A program made the position numbers and the translations under genes. Below, piece by piece: positions 8,922 to 17,237 of a DNA stretch of 64,000 bases. The stretch is from assembly GCF_030315745.1 (NCBI RefSeq), contig NZ_JASXSH010000001.1, forward strand, positions 248,001-312,000, written 5' to 3'. The stretch's first letter is position 1. Every line of letters starts with the position of its first letter. The notes under the pieces were generated by a model. The model did no database searches. It saw only the letters and a program-made list of their open reading frames with translations, and had not been told where the DNA came from. Source of the stretch: Gordonia heveisoli (GTDB lineage: Bacteria; Actinomycetota; Actinomycetes; Mycobacteriales; Mycobacteriaceae).

Positions 8922-9728
8922 ATGAGTCCTCGCGATTTCCCCGTCCGGATCGGTGTCCAACTCCAGCCCCAGCATGCAGCGCTGTACGCGCCCATCCGCG
9001 ACGCGGTGCGCCGAGCCGAGGATCTCGGCGTCGACATCGCCTTCAACTGGGATCACTTCTTCCCGCTCTACGGCGATCCCGACGGTGCCCACTTCGAATG
9101 CTGGACGATGCTCGGCGCCTGGGCGGAGCTGACCACCCGCGTCGAGATCGGCGCCCTGGTGACCTGCAACTCCTACCGCAATCCCGAACTGCTCGCCGAC
9201 ATGGCCCGAACCGTCGATCACATCAGCGACGGGCGACTGATCCTCGGCATCGGATCGGGGTGGTTCGAGAAGGACTACACCGAATACGGCTACGACTTCG
9301 GCACGGCCGGCAGCCGGCTCGACGATCTGGGTGAATCGCTCCCGAGGATCGAGAAGCGGCTGCAGGCACTCAACCCGCCGCCCACCCGCGACATCCCGGT
9401 ACTCATCGGCGGCGGCGGGGAGAAGAAGACATTGCGGCATGTCGCCGCACACGCCGACATCTGGCACTACTTCGTCGACGAGGAGAGCTACCGCCGAAAG
9501 GCCGACATCCTCGAACGGCACTGCGCCGACCTCGGCCGCGACCCGTCGACCATCGAACATTCGGCGGCCGTCGACAGCCGCGGCGGGACCGTCGACGACG
9601 CCCTGCGCAAAGCCGATGCCCTGTCCGCGGCCGGAATCTCGCTCATCACCGTCGGCGTCGGCGGACCGGACTACGACCTGACCACCCTGGACGCGCTGTG
9701 TCGCTGGCGCGATGACCACAATGCCTGA
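8922..9728 (+). CDS. LLM class F420-dependent oxidoreductase
   Basis: 268 residues. The luciferase-like barrel shows RIGVQLQPQHAALY, VDIAFNWDHFFPLYG, and RLILGIGSGWFEKDYTEYG, with the F420-site glycine-rich turn VLIGGGGEKKTLR. This subgroup is abundant in mycolic-acid bacteria and transfers hydride to or from coenzyme F420. The ATG has no Shine-Dalgarno sequence; CACACT ends 6 nt before it, suggesting a leaderless message. Substrate unknown. Confidence 0.85.
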   Translation: MSPRDFPVRIGVQLQPQHAALYAPIRDAVRRAEDLGVDIAFNWDHFFPLYGDPDGAHFECWTMLGAWAELTTRVEIGALVTCNSYRNPELLADMARTVDHISDGRLILGIGSGWFEKDYTEYGYDFGTAGSRLDDLGESLPRIEKRLQALNPPPTRDIPVLIGGGGEKKTLRHVAAHADIWHYFVDEESYRRKADILERHCADLGRDPSTIEHSAAVDSRGGTVDDALRKADALSAAGISLITVGVGGPDYDLTTLDALCRWRDDHNA

Positions 9729-9760
9729 ACCTCTCAGGCGGGCCGTCTAGATTTGTGACC

Positions 9761-11812
9761 ATGCATGTCGTACGGACGTCCCTTTCCGTGCCCGTTCGCC
9801 CGCGGACGACACCGATCGCGCGGGCGGCGGGAGCCCTCGCCACCCTCGGTGTCGCTGCCCTGATCTCGCTCGGATTTGGTGGCGGCACCGCGCACGCCGA
9901 GAAGCCGGTCAACATGCCCGAGCCGATCGTCGACACCGCCGGTGTGTTGACACCCGCGCAACGCAGCGCGCTGTCCGACCGTCTGGACCGGCTCTTCGAC
10001 GACCGGGCCGTCCAGATGTGGGTCGTCTACGTACGCGACTTCGACGGCCTCAAGGGTGAGGACTGGGCGCGCCGCAGCGCCGAGGCGAGCAACCTCGGCG
10101 ACCACGACGTGCTGCTCGCCGTCGCCACCGATCGCCGGGAGTTCTACATGTTCCCGCCGGACCCCGATTCGGTGGATGTCAGCCAGTCCGAATTCGAGGA
10201 GATCGAGCAGAACGACGTGCTGCCCGCGCTCAAACGTTCCGATTGGGCGGGCGCGGGTATCGGCGCCGCCGACGGCATCGACGCCGCGATGGATCCGTCC
10301 TACACCGGGCTGATCACCGCCGGTGTGGTCGGTGGCGTGGCGGTCGTCGGCGGCGGGGGCGCCGTGCTCTACACACGCCGGCGTAAGCGCCGCCGCCTCG
10401 ACACCGAGCTGCAGGAACTACGCGAACAACAAGAGGAACTGACCGGCGATCAGCTGGCGGAGCAACCCCTCGACGTCCTCGACCCGTGGTCGCGGGAGGT
10501 GCTCACCGACACCGACAACGCGATCCGTACCAGCGAGGAGGAACTGCGGCTGGCCGTCAGCGAGTTCGGGGCAACCCAGACGCAGCCGTTCAGCGATGCG
10601 CTGGAACACGCCAAGTCCGGCCTCGCCCGCTCCTTCACGTTGCGGCAGCGCCTCGACGACAACATCCCCGAGACCACCGACGAACAGCGGTCGATGCTGG
10701 TCTCGATCATCACCACCTGCACCGATGTCGATGCCGCGCTGGACGCCCAGGTCGCCGAGTTCGACGCGATGCGCGACCTACTCATCAACGCCGACGCCCG
10801 GTTCGACCAGATCACCCAGGAACTCGTCGCGCTGCGCACCCGACTGGACGCCTCGTCGACCCAGTTGATCGCGCTGATCGACAAACACGGCGAGCAGACG
10901 CTGTCCTCGGTCGCGCACAACGTGGACCTCGCCCGAGAGCAGATCGGTTTCGCCGAGGCGAGCGCCGACCAGGGCCGGGCGGCGATCACGCAGCCTGCCG
11001 GTGAGCAGGGGCCTGCGGTCGCCGACATCCGGTCGGCGGAGGGCGCCATCGCGCAGGCCACGAAGCTGCTCGACGCGATCGACAACGCCGACGCCAACAT
11101 CGCGGCCGCACATTCGCGGATCGCCGCGCTCATCACCGAGGTCGACGACGAACTGGCCGAGGCGGCCGGTCTCACCGCCGACGGTGGTCCCGCTCTCGCG
11201 ACCGCAGCATCGGTTGCTCGGACCGCGGTCGCCAACGCGCGCACCGGGTTCGATGCCGACCCACTCGGCGTCTTCACCGCTCTGGTGACCGCGGACGCCG
11301 ACCTCGACGACGCCCTTGCCTCCGCGCGCGACGCATCCGGTGAGCGCACCCGCCGGGCCCAGGTCGTCACCGGCGCCCTCGAGTCGGCCCAGGCCAAGGT
11401 CTCGGCTGCGGCGGATTTCATCGGCACCCGGCGCGGTGCCGTGCAGTCCACCGCGCGGACCCGCCTCGCCGAGGCGCAACGACTCCTCACCCAGGCGAAC
11501 GCCACCGCGGGCACCGATCCGCTCGACGCCGCCGACGACGCACGACGTGCCGGGTCGCTCGCAGATCAGGCCCTGATGCAGGCGCAGGGCGACGTGGTGG
11601 ACTGGCAGCAGTCACAACAGCCGCGCCGCTCCGACGGTTCGGCCGCGGGCGCGGTTCTCGGCGGCATCCTCGTCGACAGCTTCCTCCGCGGCACGCTCGG
11701 CGGCGGTCGTGGCGGCGGGTTCGGCGGCGGATTCAGCAGCGGTGGCCGCAGCCCGGGCAGCTTCGGCGGTTCCGGGTCGTCGGGCCGGATCGGAGTGGGT
11801 GGCCGGTTCTGA
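9761..11812 (+). CDS. TPM (TLP18.3/Psb32/MOLO-1) domain secreted membrane protein with coiled coils and Gly-rich tail
   Basis: 683 residues from ATG 9761 (an in-frame GTG at 9755 adds two). A signal segment ends at GGTAHA-EKP. The TPM domain (about 48-175) starts IVDTAGVLTPAQRSALSDRLDRLF. A transmembrane helix (about 185-205) is followed by RRRKRRR and about 400 residues of Ala/Glu/Asp-rich coiled coil. The end is Gly/Ser/Phe-rich (GGGRGGGFGGGFSSGG). The TPM domain faces outside and the coil inside. TAGATT ends 7 nt before ATG 9761, so leaderless translation is plausible. Exact role unknown. Confidence 0.8.
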   Translation: MHVVRTSLSVPVRPRTTPIARAAGALATLGVAALISLGFGGGTAHAEKPVNMPEPIVDTAGVLTPAQRSALSDRLDRLFDDRAVQMWVVYVRDFDGLKGEDWARRSAEASNLGDHDVLLAVATDRREFYMFPPDPDSVDVSQSEFEEIEQNDVLPALKRSDWAGAGIGAADGIDAAMDPSYTGLITAGVVGGVAVVGGGGAVLYTRRRKRRRLDTELQELREQQEELTGDQLAEQPLDVLDPWSREVLTDTDNAIRTSEEELRLAVSEFGATQTQPFSDALEHAKSGLARSFTLRQRLDDNIPETTDEQRSMLVSIITTCTDVDAALDAQVAEFDAMRDLLINADARFDQITQELVALRTRLDASSTQLIALIDKHGEQTLSSVAHNVDLAREQIGFAEASADQGRAAITQPAGEQGPAVADIRSAEGAIAQATKLLDAIDNADANIAAAHSRIAALITEVDDELAEAAGLTADGGPALATAASVARTAVANARTGFDADPLGVFTALVTADADLDDALASARDASGERTRRAQVVTGALESAQAKVSAAADFIGTRRGAVQSTARTRLAEAQRLLTQANATAGTDPLDAADDARRAGSLADQALMQAQGDVVDWQQSQQPRRSDGSAAGAVLGGILVDSFLRGTLGGGRGGGFGGGFSSGGRSPGSFGGSGSSGRIGVGGRF

Positions 11813-11822
11813 TCGGCCCGTC

Positions 11823-11847
11823 ACGTCGGGCGCTGTTCGCCCGACGT
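11823..11847 (+). terminator. Hairpin after the TPM gene
   Basis: Perfect 9-bp stem ACGTCGGGC / GCCCGACGT with a 7-nt loop, 11 nt after the TPM stop codon. No T run follows, as is usual in actinobacteria. Its right arm overlaps the proposed PHO box. Confidence 0.6.
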
Positions 11848-11856
11848 TCACCTTCG
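11835..11856 (+). promoter_or_regulatory. Possible PHO box upstream of the PhoX-family gene
   Basis: Two 11-nt direct units, GTTCGCC-CGAC and GTTCACC-TTCG, match the repeat layout of actinobacterial phosphate-response regulator sites (conserved GTTCACC every 11 nt). It lies 83 nt before the GTG of a phosphatase-family gene. The first unit is also part of a terminator stem, so it may be coincidental. Confidence 0.45.
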
Positions 11857-11938
11857 GATGCCCGGGGCGTTCCTTCGCGCACCTAACCTCACTGAGGTTC
11901 GCGGCCCACAGCCCAGGTGCCGCCGGGGAGGATGACTC

Positions 11939-14020
11939 GTGCGTATTCCGTTGCAGCTGTTGACCATCGGTGGTTCCGACGTGGGGCGTTCGGCTCGCGC
12001 CAGGATCACCTGCCGCTACAAGTGTGGCGATGCCTGTGCACATGAGCCGGGCAACAACAGCGACAACGCGTATTTCCGGGACGTGGTTCGCGCGGAGGTC
12101 TCACGGCGCACGGTACTTCGCACCTCCCTGGGCGCGGCGGTCGCGGTCGGAGCCACCTCGGTGCTCGCCGCCTGCGGCGACGACTCTTCCGACTCCGCCC
12201 CGGCGTCGGGTGCTGCGGGTAATCCGCTGCCCGGCATGGCCTTTGACGCCGTCGCACCCAACACTGAAGACGCCGTGGTGATCCCGCCCGGCTATCGCCA
12301 GCAGGTGGTGATCCGCTGGGGCGATCCGATCCTGCCCGGCGCTCCGCAGTTCGACTTCGCGAAACAGACCCCGGAGGCGCAATCCGGCCAGTTCGGCTTC
12401 AACAACGATTTCGCCGGCCTCATTCCGGTCGACGGGGTCGGCGGCCACTTCTACCTGGTCGCCAACCAGGAGTACCCGACCGAACCGTTCATGTTCACCG
12501 GTTTCGTCGAGGGTAAGCCGACCGAGCAGCAGGCCCGCATCGCGATGGCCGCGGTCGGTATCAGCGTCGTCGAGGTGCAGGCCGAATCCGGCAGCGGAGC
12601 ACTGAAACCCGTCGTCGGACCCCGCAACCGGCGACTGACCGCGTCGACGCCGATCCGCATCACCGGTCCGGCCGCGGGTAGCGCATTCGTCAAGACCGCG
12701 GCCGACCCGAAGGGCGAAGTGGTCCTGGGCACCTTCGCCAACTGCTCCGGCGGGATCACCCCGTGGGGCACCATGCTGTCCGGCGAGGAGAACTTCAACA
12801 ACTACTTCGCGAATGCGAGCAAGGTGACCGACCCGGCCACCGCCGCACATCTGAAGCGCTACTCCTTCGAGGATGACGCCGACGAACACCAGTGGGCGCA
12901 GTACGAGAAGCGCTTCGACCTGGGCCAAGAACCCAACGAGGCCAACCGATTCGGCTATGTCGTCGAGGTCGATCCACACGACCCGACGTCGGTGCCGGTG
13001 AAGCACAGCGCGCTGGGGCGATTCAAACACGAGTCCGCCACCATTCACGTCGTCGACAGCGGCCCGGACCAGGGCACCGTCGTCGCGTACACCGGCGACG
13101 ACGAGCGTTTCGAATACATCTACAAATTCGTTTCCAGCCGCAAGATCAAGAGCGGATTGTCGAAGGCCGCACGCACCCACAACCTGGGCATCCTCGACGA
13201 GGGCACGCTGTATGTGGCCACCTTCACCGGCAACGACCCTGCCGCCATCGACGGTTCGGGACGGCTGCCCCAGTCGGGTAAGTTCGCCGGCAAGGGCACC
13301 TGGAAACCGTTGCTCACCACCAACTCCGACGGGTCGGCGCGTTCCCATGTCGACGGCATGACCCCGGCCGAGGTCGCCGTGTTCACACGGGCCGCCGCCG
13401 ACAAAGTCGGCGCGACCAAGATGGACCGTCCCGAGGACATCGAGCCGAACCCGGTGACCGGCAAGGTGTACTGCGCGCTGACCAACAACAGCAAGCGTGG
13501 CACCGAGGGCAAAGCGGCGACCGACGAACCCAACCCGCGCGTGGAGAACAAGAACGGTCAGGTCATCGAGCTGACCGACAACCACGCAGGCACCGACATG
13601 ACCTGGGAACTACTGCTAGTCTGCGGCGATCCGGCAGCCGCCGACACCTACTACGGCGGTTTCGACAAGGCCCAGGTCAGCCCGATCTCCTGCCCGGACA
13701 ACGTCGCCTTCGATCCGCACGGAAACTTGTGGATCTCCACCGACGGCAACGCCCTGAAGAGTAATGACGGCCTGTTCGCGGTGGCCCTCGACGGCGAGCG
13801 GCGCGGCGAGACCAAGCAGTTCCTCACCGTGCCGAAGGGCGCGGAGACCTGCGGCCCGATCATCGGCGCCGACCGGGTCATCGTCTGCGTGCAGCATCCC
13901 GGAGAACTCGACGACCATTCCGCCGACAACCCGGCGTCACATTGGCCAGACGGCGGATCGTCGCAGCCGCGACCGTCCGTGGTCGCGGTCTGGCGTGACG
14001 GTGGCGCGGTCGGCGTCTGA
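11939..14020 (+). CDS. PhoX family (DUF839) phosphatase-like protein, Tat-exported lipoprotein
   Basis: 693 residues. A conserved N-terminal extension CRYKCGDACAHEP precedes a twin-arginine signal (SRRTVLR, about 55-61) and lipobox LAAC with the cysteine at about 79. The PhoX body is recognised by FGFNNDFAGLIPVDG, ANCSGGITPWGTMLSGEENFNNYF, ATIHVVDSGPDQGTVVAYTGDDERFEYIYKF in parts, and RPEDIEPNPVTGKVYCALTNN, residues that bind Fe/Ca in Pseudomonas PhoX. It probably hydrolyses phosphate esters on the cell surface. The GTG start follows GGGGAGGA. An inverted repeat AACCTC-ACT-GAGGTT lies at 11885-11899. Confidence 0.85.
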   Translation: MRIPLQLLTIGGSDVGRSARARITCRYKCGDACAHEPGNNSDNAYFRDVVRAEVSRRTVLRTSLGAAVAVGATSVLAACGDDSSDSAPASGAAGNPLPGMAFDAVAPNTEDAVVIPPGYRQQVVIRWGDPILPGAPQFDFAKQTPEAQSGQFGFNNDFAGLIPVDGVGGHFYLVANQEYPTEPFMFTGFVEGKPTEQQARIAMAAVGISVVEVQAESGSGALKPVVGPRNRRLTASTPIRITGPAAGSAFVKTAADPKGEVVLGTFANCSGGITPWGTMLSGEENFNNYFANASKVTDPATAAHLKRYSFEDDADEHQWAQYEKRFDLGQEPNEANRFGYVVEVDPHDPTSVPVKHSALGRFKHESATIHVVDSGPDQGTVVAYTGDDERFEYIYKFVSSRKIKSGLSKAARTHNLGILDEGTLYVATFTGNDPAAIDGSGRLPQSGKFAGKGTWKPLLTTNSDGSARSHVDGMTPAEVAVFTRAAADKVGATKMDRPEDIEPNPVTGKVYCALTNNSKRGTEGKAATDEPNPRVENKNGQVIELTDNHAGTDMTWELLLVCGDPAAADTYYGGFDKAQVSPISCPDNVAFDPHGNLWISTDGNALKSNDGLFAVALDGERRGETKQFLTVPKGAETCGPIIGADRVIVCVQHPGELDDHSADNPASHWPDGGSSQPRPSVVAVWRDGGAVGV

Positions 14021-14292
14021 TGCGAGTAGGTCGCTGCGCGGGATTCGCGTAGCCGGATACTCGTGTTCCTCGGGCCGGATATCGGAATCCTCGAAGTCGG
14101 TCGGCACTTCGCCGGCCGCCCGCTCGAAGGAGATCCGCATACACCGCGGACCCGTCCAGGGCACCTTCGACGACGCGACGAACGGAGTTTTCGACTCCTG
14201 ACGTCGCTGCCGGCCGATGGCGACGCCGTACCCCGCGCGGCGTCGCCATCGTGCGTCTTGGCCACACCGTCACGCCGAGTACCAGCCGATCG
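14021..14292. other. Gap after PhoX gene; possible small minus-strand ORF
   Basis: No recognised gene. On the minus strand a frame ending at 13937 and opening at a GTG/ATG near 14124-14148 encodes a segment RISFERAAGEVPTDFEDSD with natural-looking composition, but it overlaps the PhoX 3' end by 84 bp and has no convincing start, so it is not called as a gene. A short inverted repeat GGCGACGCC...GGCGTCGCC lies near 14219-14250. Confidence 0.3.
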
Positions 14293-14517
14293 TCATTCCG
14301 CGGGTTTACGCCCGACGACGAAGTAGGCGATCGGGCCGAAGTAGTTCACGAAACTGAGTGCGGTCCACAGCGGCTTGGGTCCGTTGACCTGGGCCGCCGG
14401 CCGTCGTTTGAGGTCGCGCAGCGCGGCCGCCTGCAGCGCGAACTGCACGATGGCGCCGACGATGATCAGCGCGCGGGAACGGGGCGGCAACTCGGAGAAC
14501 TTCTTCTTTCGGCTCAT
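14293..14517 (-). CDS. PLDc N-terminal domain (PLD nuclease N-terminal family) small membrane protein
   Basis: 74 residues from the ATG at 14517. MSRKKKFSELPPRSR is followed by a membrane helix ALIIVGAIVQFALQAAAL, the basic DLKRRP, and a second helix WTALSFVNYFGPIAYFVVGRK, the layout of the two-helix PLDc_N family. Function of such stand-alone proteins is not established. It is divergent from the MarR gene. Confidence 0.75.
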   Translation of the reverse strand: MSRKKKFSELPPRSRALIIVGAIVQFALQAAALRDLKRRPAAQVNGPKPLWTALSFVNYFGPIAYFVVGRKPAE

Positions 14518-14600
14518 ACGTTCCGACGGTAGCCATCGCGTCCCGGCCAGGAGTCGGGCACACACCGCTGTCTGACATGTCACAGCCGTCCGACTATTAT

Positions 14601-14629
14601 TTCGTATCCCTAAGTATTAGGCTTACGAA
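14601..14629. promoter_or_regulatory. 29-bp nested palindrome, probable MarR operator
   Basis: Outer arms TTCGTA and TACGAA enclose inner arms CCTAA and TTAGG around a central GTA; the two 13-nt halves agree at 11 of 13 positions. It overlaps a -10-like TAGGCT (14618-14623) that ends 7 nt before the GTG of the MarR gene, so binding there would block its own transcription. Confidence 0.7.
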
Positions 14630-14630
14630 T

Positions 14631-15110
14631 GTGTCTGACACCGAGGTATCCGAGATCGCCGCAGCGCTGCGCCCGTCGCTGACGCGCCTGTACCTGGCGT
14701 TACGCCGGCACACCCCCATCAGCGAGTACACCGCAGCCCAGGCCTCGGCCCTGACCGTGCTGGTCGACCACGGCCCGATGCGAATGGGCGAGCTGGCCGA
14801 ACGCGAATCCATCCGGATGCCCACCGCGACCGCACTGGTCGACGGACTCACGCGTAACGGCCTGGTCGAACGCCGCCCCGATCCCGCCGACCGGCGCGCC
14901 GTCGTCGTCGCCCTCACCGCCCACGGGAGCAAAGTCCTCGACCGGGTCCGCGGCGAACGCGACAGCATCCTGACCTCGGCCCTGAGCCGCCTCACCGATG
15001 AACAGCTGGCCGCCATCGCGGCGGCCACCCCGGCACTGCACGCGCTGCGCGAGGTGTTCGACCACCCGGAGGACCGGGTCGGTATCCAGCCCGATACCGA
15101 CTCCCCGTGA
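14631..15110 (+). CDS. MarR family transcriptional regulator
   Basis: 159 residues from the GTG at 14631. The winged helix is clear: MRMGELAERESIRMPTATAL recognition region, then LVERRPDPADRRAVVVALT for the wing with the family DxRxxxV pattern. The GTG is chosen because TAGGCT ends 7 nt upstream (leaderless start). A longer reading upstream would translate the operator itself. It overlaps or abuts the downstream MFS gene and probably represses both. Confidence 0.85.
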   Translation: MSDTEVSEIAAALRPSLTRLYLALRRHTPISEYTAAQASALTVLVDHGPMRMGELAERESIRMPTATALVDGLTRNGLVERRPDPADRRAVVVALTAHGSKVLDRVRGERDSILTSALSRLTDEQLAAIAAATPALHALREVFDHPEDRVGIQPDTDSP

Positions 15111-15163
15111 CCGGCACCGCATCGTCCCCGCACATCACCCGCTCCGAACTCAAGGGAATACCG

Positions 15164-16441
15164 ATGACCCTCACCGAGAATCAGTCGGCGGCCGCTGTCG
15201 CCGATCACCACGAACCGTCACTGCTGGAGGCTTTCCGGCAACAGCCGCGCACCGTGTGGGTCACCGCCTTCGCCGCGGTCATCGCCTTCATGGGCATCGG
15301 CCTGGTGGACCCGATCCTCAACAGCATCGCCGAGGCCCTCGACGCCCCGCCGTCGAAGCTGACCCTGCTGTTCGGCGTCTACGTCGGCATCCAGTGTGTC
15401 GCCATGCTCCTGACCGGTTGGGCCGCATACCGTTTCGGCCCGAAACGCACGCTGACCACCGGCCTCGTGCTGATCATCGTCGCGGCAGGCATCTCCTCCC
15501 TCGCCGACAGCATCGACCAGCTGATCGCCTACCGCGTGCTGTGGGGACTGGGCAACGCCCTGTTCATCGCCACCGCTCTGGCCTTCATCGTCTCGGCCGC
15601 CAAAGGCAGCCAGCATGGCGCCATCATGCTCTACGAGGCCGCACTCGGTGTCGGCCTGGCCGTCGGACCGCTGTTGGGGGCACTACTCGGTGAATGGAGC
15701 TGGCGAGCTCCGTTCGGCGGTACCGCGATCCTGATGCTCATCGGCGCGATCCTGTGTGCGGTGATGCTGCCCGCCGACGCGCCACACACCGAACGTGTTC
15801 CGGTCCGGATCATCGATCCGCTCAAGGCACTGCGCAACCGCACCCTGCTGATCACCGGCATCGGCTCCGCCTTCTACACCGGCGCATTGTTCACCGTCAT
15901 CGCCTGGGCGCCGATCGCCATGGGACTGCGGCCCATCTACGCGGGCATGGTCTTCTTCGGCTGGGGTCTGCTGACCGCACTCGCCGGCGTCTTCATCGCG
16001 CCCGGGCTGGCCCGGATCGTCGGGCAGAAGGGTGGCGTCCTGATCGCCATCACGGCCTACGGACTGGTCATGGCGCTGGCCGCGGTCGGCACCATGACCG
16101 ACACGGTGTGGCTGATCGGCCTGGCCGTCATCCTCTCCGGCCTGCCGTCCGGCGTGCTGAACACCCTGTTCACCGGTGTCGCGATGTCGGCGGGTGACGG
16201 TTCGACGCCACGCTCGGTGTCCAGCGCCGGCTACAGCTTCCTGCGCTGGATGGGCGCGGCTATCGCCGCCGTGCTGGTCGCCCATCTCGCCGAGTGGTTC
16301 GGCTCGCACACCGCACCGTGGTGGTTCGCCACCGCGTACTGCGTCGTCGCCGTCGCGGTCGTGTCGCTGGTCCGCAATCCGGCCGCCGACGCGCACGCCG
16401 TCGACGAAGACGCCGCACTCATCGGCGCCGAGGAGTACTGA
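15164..16441 (+). CDS. MFS drug/metabolite efflux transporter
   Basis: 425 residues with about 12 membrane segments. The family A-like motif sits between helices 2 and 3 (GWAAYRFGPKRTLTTG) and helix 5 carries ALGVGLAVGPLLGALLGE, typical of drug:H+ antiporters. ATG 15164 follows AAGGGA with 6 nt spacing; a GTG at 15107 overlapping the MarR stop is a possible alternative. Paired with MarR, it is likely induced by the compound it exports, which is unknown. Confidence 0.85.
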   Translation: MTLTENQSAAAVADHHEPSLLEAFRQQPRTVWVTAFAAVIAFMGIGLVDPILNSIAEALDAPPSKLTLLFGVYVGIQCVAMLLTGWAAYRFGPKRTLTTGLVLIIVAAGISSLADSIDQLIAYRVLWGLGNALFIATALAFIVSAAKGSQHGAIMLYEAALGVGLAVGPLLGALLGEWSWRAPFGGTAILMLIGAILCAVMLPADAPHTERVPVRIIDPLKALRNRTLLITGIGSAFYTGALFTVIAWAPIAMGLRPIYAGMVFFGWGLLTALAGVFIAPGLARIVGQKGGVLIAITAYGLVMALAAVGTMTDTVWLIGLAVILSGLPSGVLNTLFTGVAMSAGDGSTPRSVSSAGYSFLRWMGAAIAAVLVAHLAEWFGSHTAPWWFATAYCVVAVAVVSLVRNPAADAHAVDEDAALIGAEEY

Positions 16442-16444
16442 TCG

Positions 16445-16490
16445 GTCCGTCGAGACACTTCCGAGCGACGGCGGAGGGTCTCGACGGGAC
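16445..16490. terminator. Bidirectional hairpin between MFS and XRE-cupin genes
   Basis: CGTCGAGAC (16448-16456) pairs with GTCTCGACG (16478-16486), with outer GTC/GAC after a one-base bulge. The loop is about 21 nt. It fills the 50-bp gap between converging genes. Confidence 0.45.
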
Positions 16491-16491
16491 G

Positions 16492-17139
16492 TCAGACCGC
16501 GGAATCCGGGAACGCGATGACGGACAGGAAACGGATCGGCAGCTCCACCAGTTCGACCGGACCGTGCGCACCCTCACCGTCGAGTTGCAGCGAGTCACCC
16601 GGGTTCATCCGATAGACCGAACGACTGTGCGCGTAGTCCATGACCCCGTCGATCATGTAGATGAACTCGGTGCCCGGATGCTGGAACAGCGGCTGCGCCA
16701 ACGACTTCTCAGTCAACGTGACCATCAGACATTCCAGCCGCTTGTGTTCGCCGCGCAACGAACCGAGCAACTCGTACTCGTGGCCGTCGCGTGAACCCTC
16801 GCGGATGATCTGCGACCCTTCGCCCGCTTTGACGAAGACCGCCGACCGTTCCACATCGGCCCCGCGGAACAGTGAGGTGACCGATACGTCGAAGGCGGAC
16901 GCCAGCCTCGACAGCGTCGACAGGCTGCACGAGGTCTGCGCGTTCTCGATCTTGGAGAGCATCGCCTTGGAGATACCCACCTTCGCGGCCATATCCCCGA
17001 CCGACAGCCCCGATTGGCGCCGTAGTCGTCGTACGTTGTCCGCGATCGCGCTTTCGAGTTCGATCTCCTCGACCGGCTGGTCGACGAGCCGGTCGCGCGC
17101 TGTTCCGGACTGGTTCCGGATGAGAGGGTCCTCCGCCAC
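16492..17139 (-). CDS. XRE-family regulator with C-terminal cupin sensor domain
   Basis: 215 residues from the GTG at 17139. The helix-turn-helix (about 28-85) reads NVRRLRRQSGLSVGDMAAKVG, ISKAMLSKIENAQ. The cupin (about 130-205) includes QPLFQHPGTEFIYMIDGVM and the typical MNPGDSLQL. The design is that of PuuR-like regulators of amine and amino-acid use. TATGCT ends 6 nt before the GTG, supporting a leaderless start. It lies directly downstream of the amine cluster in the same direction, and a homologous order is found in the Mycobacterium smegmatis amt/glnA/glutamate-synthase-like locus as I recall it, so it probably regulates this cluster. Confidence 0.85.
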   Translation of the reverse strand: MAEDPLIRNQSGTARDRLVDQPVEEIELESAIADNVRRLRRQSGLSVGDMAAKVGISKAMLSKIENAQTSCSLSTLSRLASAFDVSVTSLFRGADVERSAVFVKAGEGSQIIREGSRDGHEYELLGSLRGEHKRLECLMVTLTEKSLAQPLFQHPGTEFIYMIDGVMDYAHSRSVYRMNPGDSLQLDGEGAHGPVELVELPIRFLSVIAFPDSAV

Positions 17140-17237
17140 CCCGCCAGCATAGGCAGCACCCTCACCCACTGCTCTGAGACACACGTCGCTTCCCCCTTTC
17201 ACACCCTGTCGGTCCGCGCGGCTACATGTTCACCCGA

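Noticed and set aside
9723-9739. Short stem GCCTGA/TCAGGC at the LLM gene stop
   Set aside because: Only 6 bp with no T run; too weak to call a terminator.
11885-11899. IdeR/DtxR iron box (AACCTC-ACT-GAGGTT)
   Set aside because: Half-sites face the opposite way to the iron-box consensus and spacing differs.
13937-14164. Minus-strand frame of 75 codons with natural composition
   Set aside because: It overlaps the PhoX 3' end by 84 bp, has no ribosome site, and no family is recognised; kept only as a note.
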